From Bemisia tabaci (taxonomy: Eukaryota; Arthropoda; Insecta; Hemiptera; Aleyrodidae): a DNA stretch of 64,000 bases. Position numbers and translations under genes: made by a program. The notes under the pieces were generated by a model that saw nothing but the letters and a program-made list of their open reading frames with translations, had not been told where the DNA came from and did no database searches. Positions 11,763 to 23,861 of this stretch are shown in pieces; the first letter of the stretch is position 1, and each line of letters opens with the position of its first letter. The DNA lies in contig NC_092794.1 of the NCBI RefSeq assembly GCF_918797505.1, positions 75,243,345-75,307,344 on the forward strand, given 5' to 3'.

Positions 11763-12188
11763 GTACGTCCGTCCTTTGAATATTTGCGAAAAGCACTCTC
11801 CAGTAATCCTCTTACTTAGAGACTCATCTAAAGTCCATCAGATTTACCAAAACTGATATTTATCCTTCTTGTGTTTTAACTGACTCTGGTTCCCAATGTG
11901 TCTTCTAAATTTTAATTTTCTAATCGCACCGGTCAATGAAAATTTTGTTTTTAAAATTGCCAAAAATTTTAAAACTAATTAGAGGCCGATTTTTAGCATT
12001 TTTACCACAATGGCCCTAGTTTTTCGGAGCCAGTTCTGTTCTTCTTGAAAAATTTGAATTTTCTCTCAAAATGAAACATTTTCAGATAAAATTCAATTTT
12101 CTGGAAAATATGTGAAGAACAGAGAAAGTCATTTTTTGATATATCAACCAAAAGTGCAGAGGGAGTTACATTGCATGTCAATCATAGA
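11763..12188 (+). other. Start of the 19-kb intron 5
   Basis: Donor gtacgt, then unique-looking AT-rich DNA. No feature is supported. Confidence 0.6.
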
Positions 12189-12300
12189 GGTCGTTCCATC
12201 TGCCATTGAAACCGGGCCCAGAATGAAAGCTCCTCATCTTTTCAGGCATTGAAGAGCATGGTCTGAAACACTCAAAAATGGTTGAACTTTTTCAAATCCC
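12189..12300 (+). repeat. Dispersed repeat family, copy 2 of 3
   Basis: The segment shares gttccatctgccattgaaac, cagaatgaaag and catcttttcaggcattgaag with copies at 1690 (same strand) and 27329-27450 (opposite strand). The homology to the third copy extends to the C/G-rich ccttctgga block after 12300. Confidence 0.65.
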
Positions 12301-12529
12301 CCCTTCTGGAGGGGGGAAGGGGGGTCAAACGAAAAACAGTTTTTTTTGCTTATAACTATTGAACGATTAAGATATCGATTTGAACTTTTCTTAAATTAAA
12401 GGTCGTCAAAAAAGCTTTGTTTTGGTTTATAATGATTAATAGTTTGGTCAATTTTAGACCAATTTATGGCCTATTAAAAATTTTCCATGAGTCCAAAAAT
12501 TAGATTTTTGTAGTTTACAGCAGTCCGGA

Positions 12530-12960
12530 TCGTATGTCGATAAACAACATAGATTCAATCGACACAAATAGATGGACATGTTTTTCATCAACATACTTTC
12601 CGTGGAAAATTTTTTCATTGGCATAGTTTTTATTGATATATTTTTGATCGGCATATATATTCGATCGACAATGTTTACATTGACACATTTTCGCTTGAAA
12701 ATATAAATTTGAAATCCTTGAAATAAAACTATTTGTACGTCGACATAATTTCGATCAACGTTGGTTTACTCGGCACAGTTCAATCAAAAAATAGAAATGC
12801 AATACAGTCAACGTCATTTCTATCAACAAAGTTTCAAACGACAAAGTTAGTATCTTTACAGCGATTCATTCGACATTATTCCAATCGACATTGATTTGGC
12901 TGACATATGTTGTTTCGGTCGACAGCGGTGCAGTCGACATAGTTTCGATAGCTGTTTCAT
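12530..12960. repeat. Degenerate array of TCGACAT-type short repeats
   Basis: About twenty imperfect occurrences of (a)tcgacata or tcgacaa are spaced 15-30 bp apart. Spacers often contain tttc or attga. A similar array in opposite orientation lies at 17075-17460 (gtcgatcgaa, ctatgtcgat). The two could be ends of one older element of about 4.9 kb or independent copies. No coding. Confidence 0.65.
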
Positions 12961-13381
12961 CCACTCCTCCTAAAATGCAACGCAGTTACTTTATGATGGT
13001 TGCATTCCTGCCTTGTGATTCGAACTGCTTTATTTGGTGGCGCAGTGGTTGAACTCTGCGTGATTCGTTCTATGATTTTGAAGGTAATCATTGAAGCAGT
13101 ATGTCCTTCCACCTTTTACTGTAGCAAACTGAGCAACAATATATTTGTGCCATTCAAATAAGACTATTCTATTCATATTTAATGGCGGAATGAAGATATT
13201 GAACTAGTAATTAATTAAAACCTGCTGTTATGTATTCATACACCTATACTAAAGATGGTTCAGAAGCTATTTCGTAATGCGAACACAAACATTAGTTGAA
13301 GAACTACTACAATCATCTTGTTTGAATTGTTTTATTCGAACCGAATTTAGAAAAATATGCAACAAGCCGTATGTTATAGAC
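12961..13381 (+). other. Intron DNA without recognised features
   Basis: Between the TCGACAT array and the next inverted-repeat element. I see no coding or repeats. Confidence 0.55.
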
Positions 13382-14375
13382 TAATCCTGAAATCTGGACA
13401 AATAGCGAAGTGTCTAGACAAATCGGAATGTGTCCAACGCCTCTTTAACAAATCCCAACATGAAAATAAAATTCTGGATTTGTCTAGACAAATGGCGCCT
13501 TGACCAACACTGATTTGGACAAATCTCGAAATAAATTATTTCTGGGTTGACTTGTCCAAGCAAATCGCGATTTATTTATTTATTCAATACCTGTAACTAA
13601 ATCACTAATTTAATTTTAACAGTACGCTAATTTATTTACATGAATATAATATGACCAGGAAAATAAGTTATTAATTCGAACTGCCTATCGCGGCAATGCC
13701 TACCAGTTGTTGGTATGTCAATTTTCTCACGAAATCAAATTTTCAAGCGCAAGAAAATATTTTTACAGGCAGAGGATGTTCCAGAAGGAAAAGAAATAAA
13801 TATCCCCTCTTCCAATCTCCATTACAGGTGGACAGGGATTTTTTAAGTGTAACTGCAAAACTAAGTGTGTCCAAAAAATACAAATGTAAAGCCGCTGGAG
13901 ATCTTTGCAATTCAAAGTGTCATGCCTCCCTCCCTTGCAAAAATAAGTGACGCGTTATCTGTTTTATTTTAACTTAATTTAATGTGAAAAGTAATTATCA
14001 AAAAAAATTAATTGAATAACTTATTTTCTTAGTCATATTAAATTCATGAAATTAAAATAGTATACCACTAAATTAAATTAGTGAATTAGTTATAGTAATT
14101 AGTCAAATCTTCAAATTAAGTTCTTGAAATCCAAAGGAATGTATTGAACTAGCAACGATTTGTAGCCCGACGCCTATCTCATGCCATTCTCTAAGATGAG
14201 GAATAATTTTAACTTTTCATTAAATTTAATTTAAATTTTTTTTGAGATTTGTCCAAAATGATGTTAGACAAATCCCAAATTTCATTTTCATTTTGGATTT
14301 GTTAAATAGGCGTTGGATACATCGCGATTTAAGTAGACACTTTGCGATCTGTCCAGATTTGTCTGCAACACACAG
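13382..14375. mobile_element. 1-kb inverted-repeat DNA element with a Cys-rich ORF remnant
   Basis: The left arm (about 13382-13570) and right arm (about 14240-14375) are inverted. Both contain gtgtctagacaa-like and tttgtccagatt-like blocks and the ggcgttgga motif. The middle holds a short Cys-rich coding remnant. Target duplications were not resolved. Probably a short DNA transposon derivative. Confidence 0.7.
13815..13950 (+). pseudogene. Cys-rich C-terminal tail of a transposon protein (frameshifted)
   Basis: Two adjacent frames give GGQGFFKCNCKTKCVQK and, after a one-base shift, KKYKCKAAGDLCNSKCH, then C-KNK and a stop at 13948. The combined C-x-C-x3-C...C-x-C...C-x3-C order resembles the Cys-rich tails on integrase-like proteins of KRAB-A/Ginger type. 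That assignment comes from memory and is tentative. It lies between the arms of the 13382-14375 element. It is too short and shifted to be functional. Confidence 0.45.
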
Positions 14376-15370
14376 GGAAGCTCACCGTACCTATCAGGCC
14401 TTTTTTCAGTTAATTTAGGTGGGACAAAGCCTGGGACCCTGAGGGCGTATAGATAATACAATCGACCCCCAGGAGTCCAAATTTCATGAGCCCCTTGGTC
14501 GCCCTTGGGGCGTTAAAAAGGGGGGGGGGGTCCGTACTTCAGAAGTTGGGGTTTTTGTCAAAATTTTGAAGTTATTTCATCAGAATCAGAAAGTTCAGAA
14601 TTGTTCAACTAAAATCGCCACCAAGATATCCAAAATCAACCCATCCTTATCGAAAATACTGACCTCTAAAGGTGGAGATCGTAACCCCTGATAAAAATTC
14701 AATTTTGTCAAATTGACGTAGAGACTCGAGAAAAGTACGTATACATTGGTAGTTGACCAAAAGGAATCTGAATTTGAGGGTCCTGTCATCCCCAGAAGCT
14801 CCTCTAATGGGGCACAGTCTGTACTATGCCCTTTCATTTATCCTCTCAGGAATTACTCATATTCTTGAAGTCTACAAGCAAATAAATATGTAAATAAACC
14901 CCATTACGCAATAGATAAATAAATGAATAAACTCAGAAGAAGAAGACAATTTTCGCGTCGATTTAAATACATCGGCACAGTGTATTCGCAGTTTTTATTT
15001 ATTTATTTTTTTCTTCATGAAAGGGTCCTCCTAGGGTAAAAATCGAGTTGCCTCCCAAACCTGCGCATTTGGCTCCCGTCGTGATTTTTTAGGTGTGCCA
15101 AGTTGACTCAAGTAGCGTCGTGACTTTGATTGTGTGCCGAGTTGGCTACCGCCTAAAGAATGAACTGGCAACGCCGTTACAATCAGATGAGTATGTCAGA
15201 CTTAACTTCACAATACCTCGTCCCCTAGACAAACGGCAGCAAAATAAGAAACAGTTCATAGCTGAAGCGGTATCGACCTACACAATGGATAACAACCTCC
15301 TTGCTTTCTTAAAAAATTTGTCTTGCACATTTTAACCCGTCACATTGAAGAAATATATTCATATGATTCG
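14376..15370 (+). other. Intron DNA, unrecognised
   Basis: It contains a g-run near 14520 and an open frame 15093-15335 without any motif I recognise. No repeat arms were detected. Confidence 0.5.
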
Positions 15371-15928
15371 AATGGACCACTAGACAAGGTACAAATTTAA
15401 GCAATCTGATACATGTTTCTTAACCGGAATTTCACGTAAAACACGATTCGCGCTACGAAAATTACTGATACTAACTCCTAACGAAGATATTATCGTTTTT
15501 ATTTCACATTGGTTACGAGGAATTTGAACTGCCCGCTCTCAAGAAACTCAAAGCTCTACGTGAGTCAAATCGCTCACTACAACGGTTTCAGAAAGCTTCT
15601 CAATCGAGCAATGTTCATTTTCCACCATGTGTTGTTCAAACTATAGGTAAGCAATTTGCTATAGCTGAGCCAAAGCGTCAAGATTGAGGTTGCCAGATTT
15701 TTATACAGCAGAGACTGTCATAATAACATTCAGCGCGTGATGTGAATCACGTAGAGAATTGAGTTTTCATGAGCGGGTGGTTTGAATTCACGTATCAAGA
15801 ATCGTTAAATATCTTTGGAAGGAGTTGAATTCGGTAATTTTCGTTGTGCGCGTCGTATTCTACGTGAAATTTTCGTTACGAATCATGTATCAGAATGCTG
15901 AAATTCGTACCTTGTCTAGTGGTCCATT
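15371..15928. mobile_element. 558-bp foldback MITE
   Basis: Perfect outer ends aatggaccactagacaaggt (15371) and its complement at 15928. Arms of about 190 bp (15371 to about 15560 and about 15755-15928) face each other across a ~190-bp centre with no coding. The flanking bases do not give a clear target duplication beyond AT. Confidence 0.85.
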
Positions 15929-17074
15929 ATGAGATGGGAGCCAATGCGGCGTGCACCCACCCCCCCTCTTAGAGAGGAATTGGATACCTAAGAAGGTGAG
16001 ATCCAGGGGTTACATTGCATTGCAACGGTTCAAACTTTACTGGACAGTGTATTTCTTTATAAATTGACAAGGCATACCCTAAAAATTTCAAAGAGTTTGC
16101 ATCAAATAACAAGAAGACTTCAAAAATTCAAAGAAATTGAACCCAATTGTGCCCAGGGAAATTATTAGTTGAACAGTAGTCTGATGAGGCCTCATGAGAA
16201 ACTCATGCATACTTGAAATGTTTGCTTTTTAATTTTGATGCTCAAAAATATTATTTTAAATTTTCCTCACAAATATTAGAATAATTACTGTTTTTTGCTT
16301 AAAAAATTAAATTAGCCAAGGGATAGTAAAAACCCTCCAACAGTAATGCATACTTGGAATCGGAATACTCGGCCCAATTCAAATTAAATTGAGTATTTGT
16401 CTTTGTTTATGCAACGAAGAATAAAAAACGCTGAAAAGCCAGTAATGCACCTTTTCAGTGGTGATTTAATGACTTTTATAGAGAAATAAACGTTTGGGAT
16501 GCCTGAACGCTGAAATGTTCTGGCACTTTTAAAATAACTTTTAAGATAAATTGTAATCGGGAATTCAAATGCGCATCAAGTCTATTCATTGAGCTAAACA
16601 CATGATAATTGATGGGAACCATCAGCAGCATTACTATTACCAATGTGGCGCTCACCAAAGCCCAACAGCTCAAAAACGATCAGGGCCAATTTTCCATTTA
16701 AAGATCCCGCGCTATAAGATCGCCGGATCTGTAGACGCAGCATTCTCACATTACTACCATGTGTTCACACCATTTTAACCTTTCGGCCCGTTTCGTTGGG
16801 CAGTAGACGAATCATAACTGGAACAAATAAGGCTGGCAATGCCGTTAAGGATTCTGGATACCTACGACTCCGTAAGATTTAAGTTAAGACGCTAATTTGA
16901 TTCCCTTCTATGGCACATGGTCTAAGTGCAGTCTGCAACAGTTACCTAGCATGAAATCAGCAAATGCGCCTGGGAGTTATGCAAAACGCACCCCCCCCCC
17001 CCCCCCGGATATTCCCATTCTAAATTTGAAGACAGCTATTAGGCATTCCCGTGAGGCATACAAATTCATTTGTC
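15929..17074 (+). other. Intron DNA, unrecognised
   Basis: It holds a c-run near 16990 and short frames with no recognisable domain. No gene supported. Confidence 0.5.
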
Positions 17075-17460
17075 GATCGAACAGATGTTGATGAATTCGA
17101 TTGACTCACATAAGCTTCCTGCGAGATTATTACATGCAATTTTTGATTGAAAAAGTGTCGTCGAAATGATGGTTCTTTTTCAATGAGCATTTTTCTAGCA
17201 AAAAAGTGTCGATATAAACAATGTTAATGGCATACATGTCGATCGAAACTATGTCGATCGAAAGAGTGTCGATCGAATCTATGTCTGAACTGTGATGACT
17301 GAACTGTGTCGAGTGAGCGGACGTCGAACAAAACGATGTGGACATAAAAATTTTTTTTTTCAAGGATTTTAAATTGAAATTTTTGAACGAATCAATGTCG
17401 ATCGAACCTATGTCGATTGAATTGCGTTTTCATTTTTCGATCGACGTGTGTTGACGATTC
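17075..17460. repeat. Degenerate GTCGATCGA array, inverted relative to 12530-12960
   Basis: Repeated gtcgatcgaa, atgtcgat and gtgtcga words at irregular 15-35 bp spacing. They are complementary to the words of the array at 12530-12960. No coding. Confidence 0.65.
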
Positions 17461-18107
17461 TTGTACCCACCAGGCCAAGATCATCTTGGGGGAACGATTT
17501 GTCTCTGAGTTATGATTTTTCAAAGTTGGCGCGGCGGGGTCCGCTTTTGCGGGGCATCGCTCTGAAATACGGGAGTCCACTCGCAACCCCCCCCTCTCCC
17601 GCCATGCTACGCGACCTTAACGGAGAAAGACTTCCTTTGATGATCATTTGAATAAATAAATACACCAAACATGCGCTATTATGATGTATAAGTGTGATTA
17701 AACTTGTTAATATAATAAAGAGTGGCATCTCACTGACTTTTGGGGTAGGGCGTAGCGTAAGAGCAATGAATAGTCAAGTTATGTCATGATAGGTATCGAT
17801 TTTCATGTACTTTTGGTTGTAGAATTCAAATATGTTGTTCGAAATCATCCCTGATCTCTTAGGGAGCCTGAAATCCAAGATGGCGCCCTTTGGCTCTATA
17901 TTTGAGGATGGAAAGGCATAAAGTAGTCACAATGGCGTGTTGGGTATCTTTTCCTAGTTACTGGGTCAAAAAAGCGAAATATGAGACTAAAATAACAGTT
18001 CGTACTCCATGAAAGACATCTAGGTACAATATGGCGGCTGAAATAGCGGAACAATGTAACAAAAATTTAAAATACGCACGGTATAGTAAGTCAAGTATCG
18101 ATTTATA

Positions 18108-20369
18108 TAATACTTGGACCTCTGGTAATTCATATACGAGCTTCAAAACTTACCATTCTCTGTATCTTAACCAACAAGAAATTATTGATCTTGGATCATG
18201 GATCATCAAAGAGACTTTTTAAAGGGAAAGCTGGTAGGAAACAGGACTGTTCTGTGTTTGTTTCGGTCGTGAACAAGGAAGGTAATCTCTTGAAATTAAT
18301 AAAACGGATATATAGAATATGGAAGCTGTTCTAATCGAGGATATTTTCTTAGAAACACTTTTAACTTTATTGCAACATCCACACTGCGTTTTCAGATTTG
18401 TGTTTTTTCTAGTGATTTTTCCTCAAAAATTTAAAAAATCCTGTGGAAGGCACATTACTGTTTTAACCTTAACCCCATGTGCCCTAGAATACCTACCTCT
18501 AAAGTGTTGAGAGAGATGATAGATTTTAGGTGGATAATATTGATTAGGTAGTGTAAGCACAACTTCCAGGTGGTCCGAAGTCTTCTAAGAGGTCCAGAAA
18601 ATAAGCTTGTCAGCATCTTCGAGCTGAGAATATCTCACTTGGCCGTCATTTTCTTGGCAACATTGTATTTTCTGAGCGCCTAATGGAAGGAAATGTTAAG
18701 TTCCAATGATAATTCAAAAAGATTAGTCTTGTGAGAGTCTCGTGACCTCAATTTTTCTACAACTACTACCATTATTTTAAGGTAGGTGTTCCATTGCACC
18801 TTAAAATTTTACAGATTAGTGTTTCCCCCAATGAGCTTCCCTTGAAAATTTAAACTGCGGTGTATACTGTTTAACCCTCAACCCTATATGCCATGGAATA
18901 CTCACCTTAAAAGTGTTGGGAAGGATAATAGTTTTAGATAACATTTATTATGTCAAAACACAAGTTCCAGATGGTCTAGAGCCTTTTACGAGCCTAATCT
19001 TCTCCAGTGTTCATGAAAAATTAACATTTTCTTCCATTAGGCGCTCAGTAAATACAGTATCGTCGAGAAATTGACGGCCAAGCCCGATCTTTAAAGCGCA
19101 AAGTTGCTTACAAGCTGACTTTTTGTGCCTCTTTGAAGTCTTTGGACCACCAAGGGGTGCAGAAAGTTCTTAGCCTTTCCCAAAATTTGCTGTTTTGCTA
19201 CAATTGCGCCTCTACGTAATACAATGCGCATAACAGCTTCCTTCTCCAAAAGTGGCGCGTTTGAAAGACTTCCAGAAAATAAAACAACTTGCTTGATAGT
19301 TTCCTTCCCCAAACGCTTGAGCGACATCTAGCACAAATGAAAGTGCGCTTCCCTGTTTGTTCCCCGAAAACAAGGGTAGGGAGGAGGAATCTTCCCTAAT
19401 TTTTACAAATTTTAACAGCCCTCCCCGCAATTCTCACGAGAGCGGCTACGCGATCATGATCACGTGATCAAAATCATTCTGTACCCCAGAATCACCCGAA
19501 ATGTGCTTACGCTACCTAATCCATATTATCCACCTACTAACTATCATCCATCTCAACATATAAGAGGTAGGTATACTATGGCACATTAGACTGAGGGTAA
19601 AACAGAAATACCGGCCGCAGTTTAAAATTTCAAGGGAAACTCATTGGAGAAAACTCCCATCTGCAAACACGTACTGGTGTGGATGGCAATCTTTAATAGG
19701 CTACGCTTTTGAGTCCATAAACTTTGACTTTCATTCATGAGAACTGAGATCGATTAGTCTTATCTTTGAACAAAAAGGTTGCAAACTTTATTTCCAATGT
19801 TCATTTGTATGTCCAGAGTGTAGCTGTAGAATGACAGTTGCTTCACAAATTTCGGAGGTTTTTTTTTTAATATGCCACCGATAAATTGCTGTAAAAATGT
19901 GAATTTTTCACTCGATGAACTCAACAACTTAATAAGATCTTGATAAAAAGCTAAAGAATAAAGCTACAAAATTCTGCAAACCGTACTTCAATATCTTCAA
20001 TGATCCATTCACAGCAGGCTGACGACTCTCCGTTTCTTTGGGACACCTTTTGTATTCATATGCATACGAAGGCATTCATTGTATAGAGAATAATTTAAAA
20101 AGTGCTGGAATTGGTTGATGATAAGATTGATATGATACAAGCTAAAGAAGATCATGGGATTATGATTAAAAAAATATTTTATTTTACAGAGTTGATAGAA
20201 AAAATAGATCCATATTTAGTGTTGGTCACATTTTTTCTTGTTTGTATTGGTCACTTTAGGGTTGGAGGTCCCTCATGAAGTGGTAACGGTCAATCCTTGT
20301 AGTTTGTTAAAGTGTAGAGAATGGTAAGTTTTGAAGCTCGGAGGTGAATTACCTGAGACCCAAGTATTA
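18108..20369. mobile_element. 2.26-kb TA-flanked element inserted in the left arm
   Basis: Ends are taatacttgg (18108) and ccaagtatta (20369), with about 55 bp of TIR. TA precedes (18106-18107) and follows (20370-20371). The intact copy of the site in the opposite arm (26570 region) has one TA only, which directly shows the empty site. No transposase frame survives. The middle contains further inverted repeats. Confidence 0.88.
18378..19690. repeat. Inner palindrome with a third, direct copy of its arm
   Basis: Arms about 18378-18595 and 19495-19690 are inverted copies, with the shared block ggtggataatat(t/g)gattaggtag. A third copy of the same unit in direct orientation lies at about 18795-18990 (cttgaaaatttaaactgcgg). 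A smaller inverted pair around 18680 and 19030 (gcgcctaatggaag and complement) lies between them. No coding. Confidence 0.75.
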
Positions 20370-21074
20370 TACAGGGTGTCTCACGAAAAACGAGCCACCT
20401 TAAATATCTGCCGAACGCGTCGGAATTTCGAAAAACGGTTAAAGACGTGTTCGTTTATATCGAGGGGACACCTTTTGGCGTATTCGACATTTTCCCAAAT
20501 CGCGGGAGGAGCGCGGGGCGGGGGATGCCCCACCCGTAAGTAGAACTTTTCAAATAGCACCCCTACTTTTTTATTCAGAAATCAATTCTACGCAAAAAAA
20601 CAAGCCACCCTGTCCAAACGGAATGTAAATCGGACAATTTTTCAGTGATTGACAGAGTTTGAAACATTTTTTTCATGCTCTTTTCAAAAATTTCCCACGC
20701 CCAATGGAATTGCTGTATCAAACCAAACTCTCCGCCAAAAAAAATTCTTAAACATTGCTTTTTCGATAAAAAAAAAAAAAAAAATATGCTGCACTCGAAA
20801 TCTGGAGCACGCGGAGCCCTTCTTTGCGACATCAAAATTCGTTACACCGAACATTTCCGAGAGGCGCTCATCGGGAGGGAGTAGTAAGTTTTAGGCAAGA
20901 ATTATTAATCTTTTTTCTTTTTTTTTTTTTTTTTTTTATTAGTGTTAAGCGAACTTTCACAATGAAATTATACACTTTGTTTCTAAATTCAAAATAAATG
21001 TGTGAGTACAAACGACCGGGTAGTCTGTAACTTATCTAAATGGTTAGAAATAATTGGTTACTAAAATTAATGGT

Positions 21075-23861
21075 TCAAACCAAGGGGCTGGCCAGTTCCC
21101 ACGGTTTCACCCGTTTGAGGCGTCTAAACTCATTTGAGTTGTCAAGTAATAGTAAAGCCTCGGTGTTAGGATGGTGATGGAGCCGTCTCTCATAGTTGGT
21201 TGCAACTTTAGTTATAAATTGCGAGACGGTCTCCATCCCCAGGTCTCTATGGATATCAGAGTTACGTTCATACCATCATGCTCCGACTATCTGTCTCAGA
21301 GCACGATTTTGGACTCTTTGTAAAATTTCTATATTGGACCGTGCTGCACACCCCCAGATTTGAGCTCCATATGCCCATGTGGGTCGTACAATTTGTTTAT
21401 ATAATAGAAGCTTATTACTAATACTTAACTTAGATTTTTTACCTATTAACCAATACAATTTTTTAAGTTTGAACAAGCATTCTTCTCTTTTGATTTTTAT
21501 GTGTTCCTTCCACTTTAACTTAGTATCTAGGTGTATACCTAAATACTTGGCCACCTCTGAAGGTTTTAATAGGACTTTATTGAATATAATGTTAATGTCC
21601 TTGATACTACGGTTAGAGAATATCTTATAAATAGTTTTTGCACAATTAAGTTTGATGTCTTTTTCACTCGTCTAGTTATAGAAATTTTGAAGGTTATCTT
21701 CAAGTTCAAGTGTAGCTAATTCCTGACTTTTATTGCTAGACAAATACGTAGTATCATCAGCATACTTTCCTAAGAGGGATTTTCTGGTTGGAGCGGGAAT
21801 ATCTGAGGTAAACAGTAAATATAGCAATGGGCCTAGAACTGAGCCTTGCGGGACTCCTGCCAGAATTGGTTTTTCGTCCGACAGTGCCTCACCTACTCTA
21901 ACTCGGAAAGTTCTGTCAGAGAGATACGATTGGATTAATCTAACATGACAAGCAGGGAGAAGATTTGCTAACATTTTAATAAGGAGTTTATGAGAGACTT
22001 TATCAAATGCTTGTGCAACGTCTAAGAATGCAGAGACGCAATATTCTCCTTTTTCAAGGGCTTTTTCAATAAAATTGGTTACTCTTTGTATTTGTTCAAT
22101 GGTAGAGTGTTTAGCTCTAAAACCGAATTGAATATCTGGCAGTATGTTTTTAATATTGATTACTTTTAATAGTCTAGGAAGATAAAGTCTTTCCCATAGT
22201 TTTGCTATGGATGAGAGCAAAGATATTGGACGATAAGAAGAGGGATTTCTTTCGGGTTTGCCTTTTTTATGAAAAACTATTATTATTGCTTCTTTAAATT
22301 TGCTAGGGACATATTGTAGATTGATTATTGCATTAAAAATTTGGACTAATTTATGAATTGCTTTATCAGGTAATTTTTTAAGGATGAGGCCAGTAAGTTG
22401 GTCTTTTCCTGGGGCTTTTTTTGTTTTGCATTTGCTTATTAATTTGGTAACTTCCCCAAAAGAGAAATGGGGTATTTCGTGCTCTGTTTCTATCAGATCT
22501 GTTTCATTTAGATGCAGGAGAATATCGCGTTTCGTAGCATTGGGTAGTGAATTGGGTTTAAATACTTTTTCGAGGTGGGTTGCGTGTAAATTTGCTTTAT
22601 GGAGGTCAGTTTTGGCCCATTTCCTTGTATTATCATTAAATAAAGGGGCATTATGTAGTGGTGGACGTTTTATGTAACTGATCGCTCTCCAAAGGGAGTA
22701 GTCGGTTGCAGGTGAGGCATCTAATGTTTTAATAAATTTTTCAAGTTGATTATTTCTAATAGTCCAAAGCTCATTTGTTAGTTCTTTTGAGATGGAGTTA
22801 AAATAGGCTTTATCTTCGGGGTCTCTGGAGCGCAGCCATCTTTTCCTAGCTTTTCTTTTTTCCTTTATGATTTTGAGGATGTAGGGGGGGGGTTTATATC
22901 CGGCTTTAATGTGTTGAATAGGGGGAGGGGTGGCATTTTTCGCCGCATCCTGTATGATTTTAACAAGATTTTCTAGTTCAGAGTCGATTTTTTGCGGAGT
23001 GTCTAATTTAGGGTCTGCATAAAGTTTAATTCTTTCATTAATGTAATCCTTAAAACATTCCCAATCAGTGGCTTTATTTATAAGTCCAGTAGGAGGTGTT
23101 GTAAAAATTGGAGAGGCTGCTAAATGAAAGTGGACGGGGATGTGGTCAGACGAAAGTTCATCTTCTATTAATGACGTATGTATATTTTGCTTGGAAAAGC
23201 CTCTATAAATTCCAAAATCTAATACATCGGGGTTCTTAAGTGGGTCTGTAGGGTAATGCGTAGGGCGTCCTTGTGATGCAATGCTCGCGTGAAGCGAGTC
23301 AATTGCTTTCAATAAATGTCTGCCTTTGGTATACACAGATTTTGATCCCCAGGCAAAGTGCTTCGCATTCCAGTCTCCGGCTATCAGGAAACGCGTGCCT
23401 AGTCGATCAATAAGATTAGCGTAATCTATCTCTTGGGGATTATGATGAGGTGGAGAATATATAACTGCGATTGTTAGATCCTGTTGTTGTAAACTAATGG
23501 TGATTGATACGGACTGAAACATTTCCTTTACAATTGAGTCGTTTAAGAAATGCTTAATTCTACGTTTTATCAGCACGCCTGCGCCAGCGTGCGCTGTGCT
23601 GTCAGGGTGCAATGCATGATAAAAAATGTAATTAGGAATAGAGACATACGATTCTTTTGTGAGCCTTGTTTCAGAGATAAGCATGACGTCAACATTATAA
23701 TCATTAAGAAATTGTATGATCTGTGCTCTATGATTTATAATGCCATTAGCATTCCACGCAACTATTCGGAGTGTAGATGCATTATTTAATAAAGATACAT
23801 TTGAAACATCTAAAAAGAAATTTTTACTGGCTTTACAGGAAATCTGAGTCGGATTTGTCAT
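21075..23861 (-). pseudogene. LINE ORF2, endonuclease-reverse transcriptase with two stops
   Basis: The frame spans 929 codons including two premature stops: TAG at 21674-21672 and TGA near 21278-21276. The final stop is TGA at 21077-21075. The endonuclease (residues about 30-245) shows N38, E64, the GDWN motif at 162-165 and SDH at 238-240. The reverse transcriptase follows, with SYRPISLLSSIAK, FLDVAQAFDKVSH, GVPQGSVLGPLLY and the catalytic YADD at 700-703. Everything up to the fingers and palm is intact in the first 729 residues. The first TAG follows NFYN, where a Trp is usual (TGG to TAG is one change). The second stop lies within a C-terminal WYERN-like block. The protein would cleave target DNA and copy the LINE RNA. 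This copy probably cannot do so unaided. Confidence 0.9.

Noticed and set aside
15093..15335. 80-residue + strand frame near 15.1 kb
   Set aside because: Nothing recognisable and no repeat context. Not enough to call a gene.
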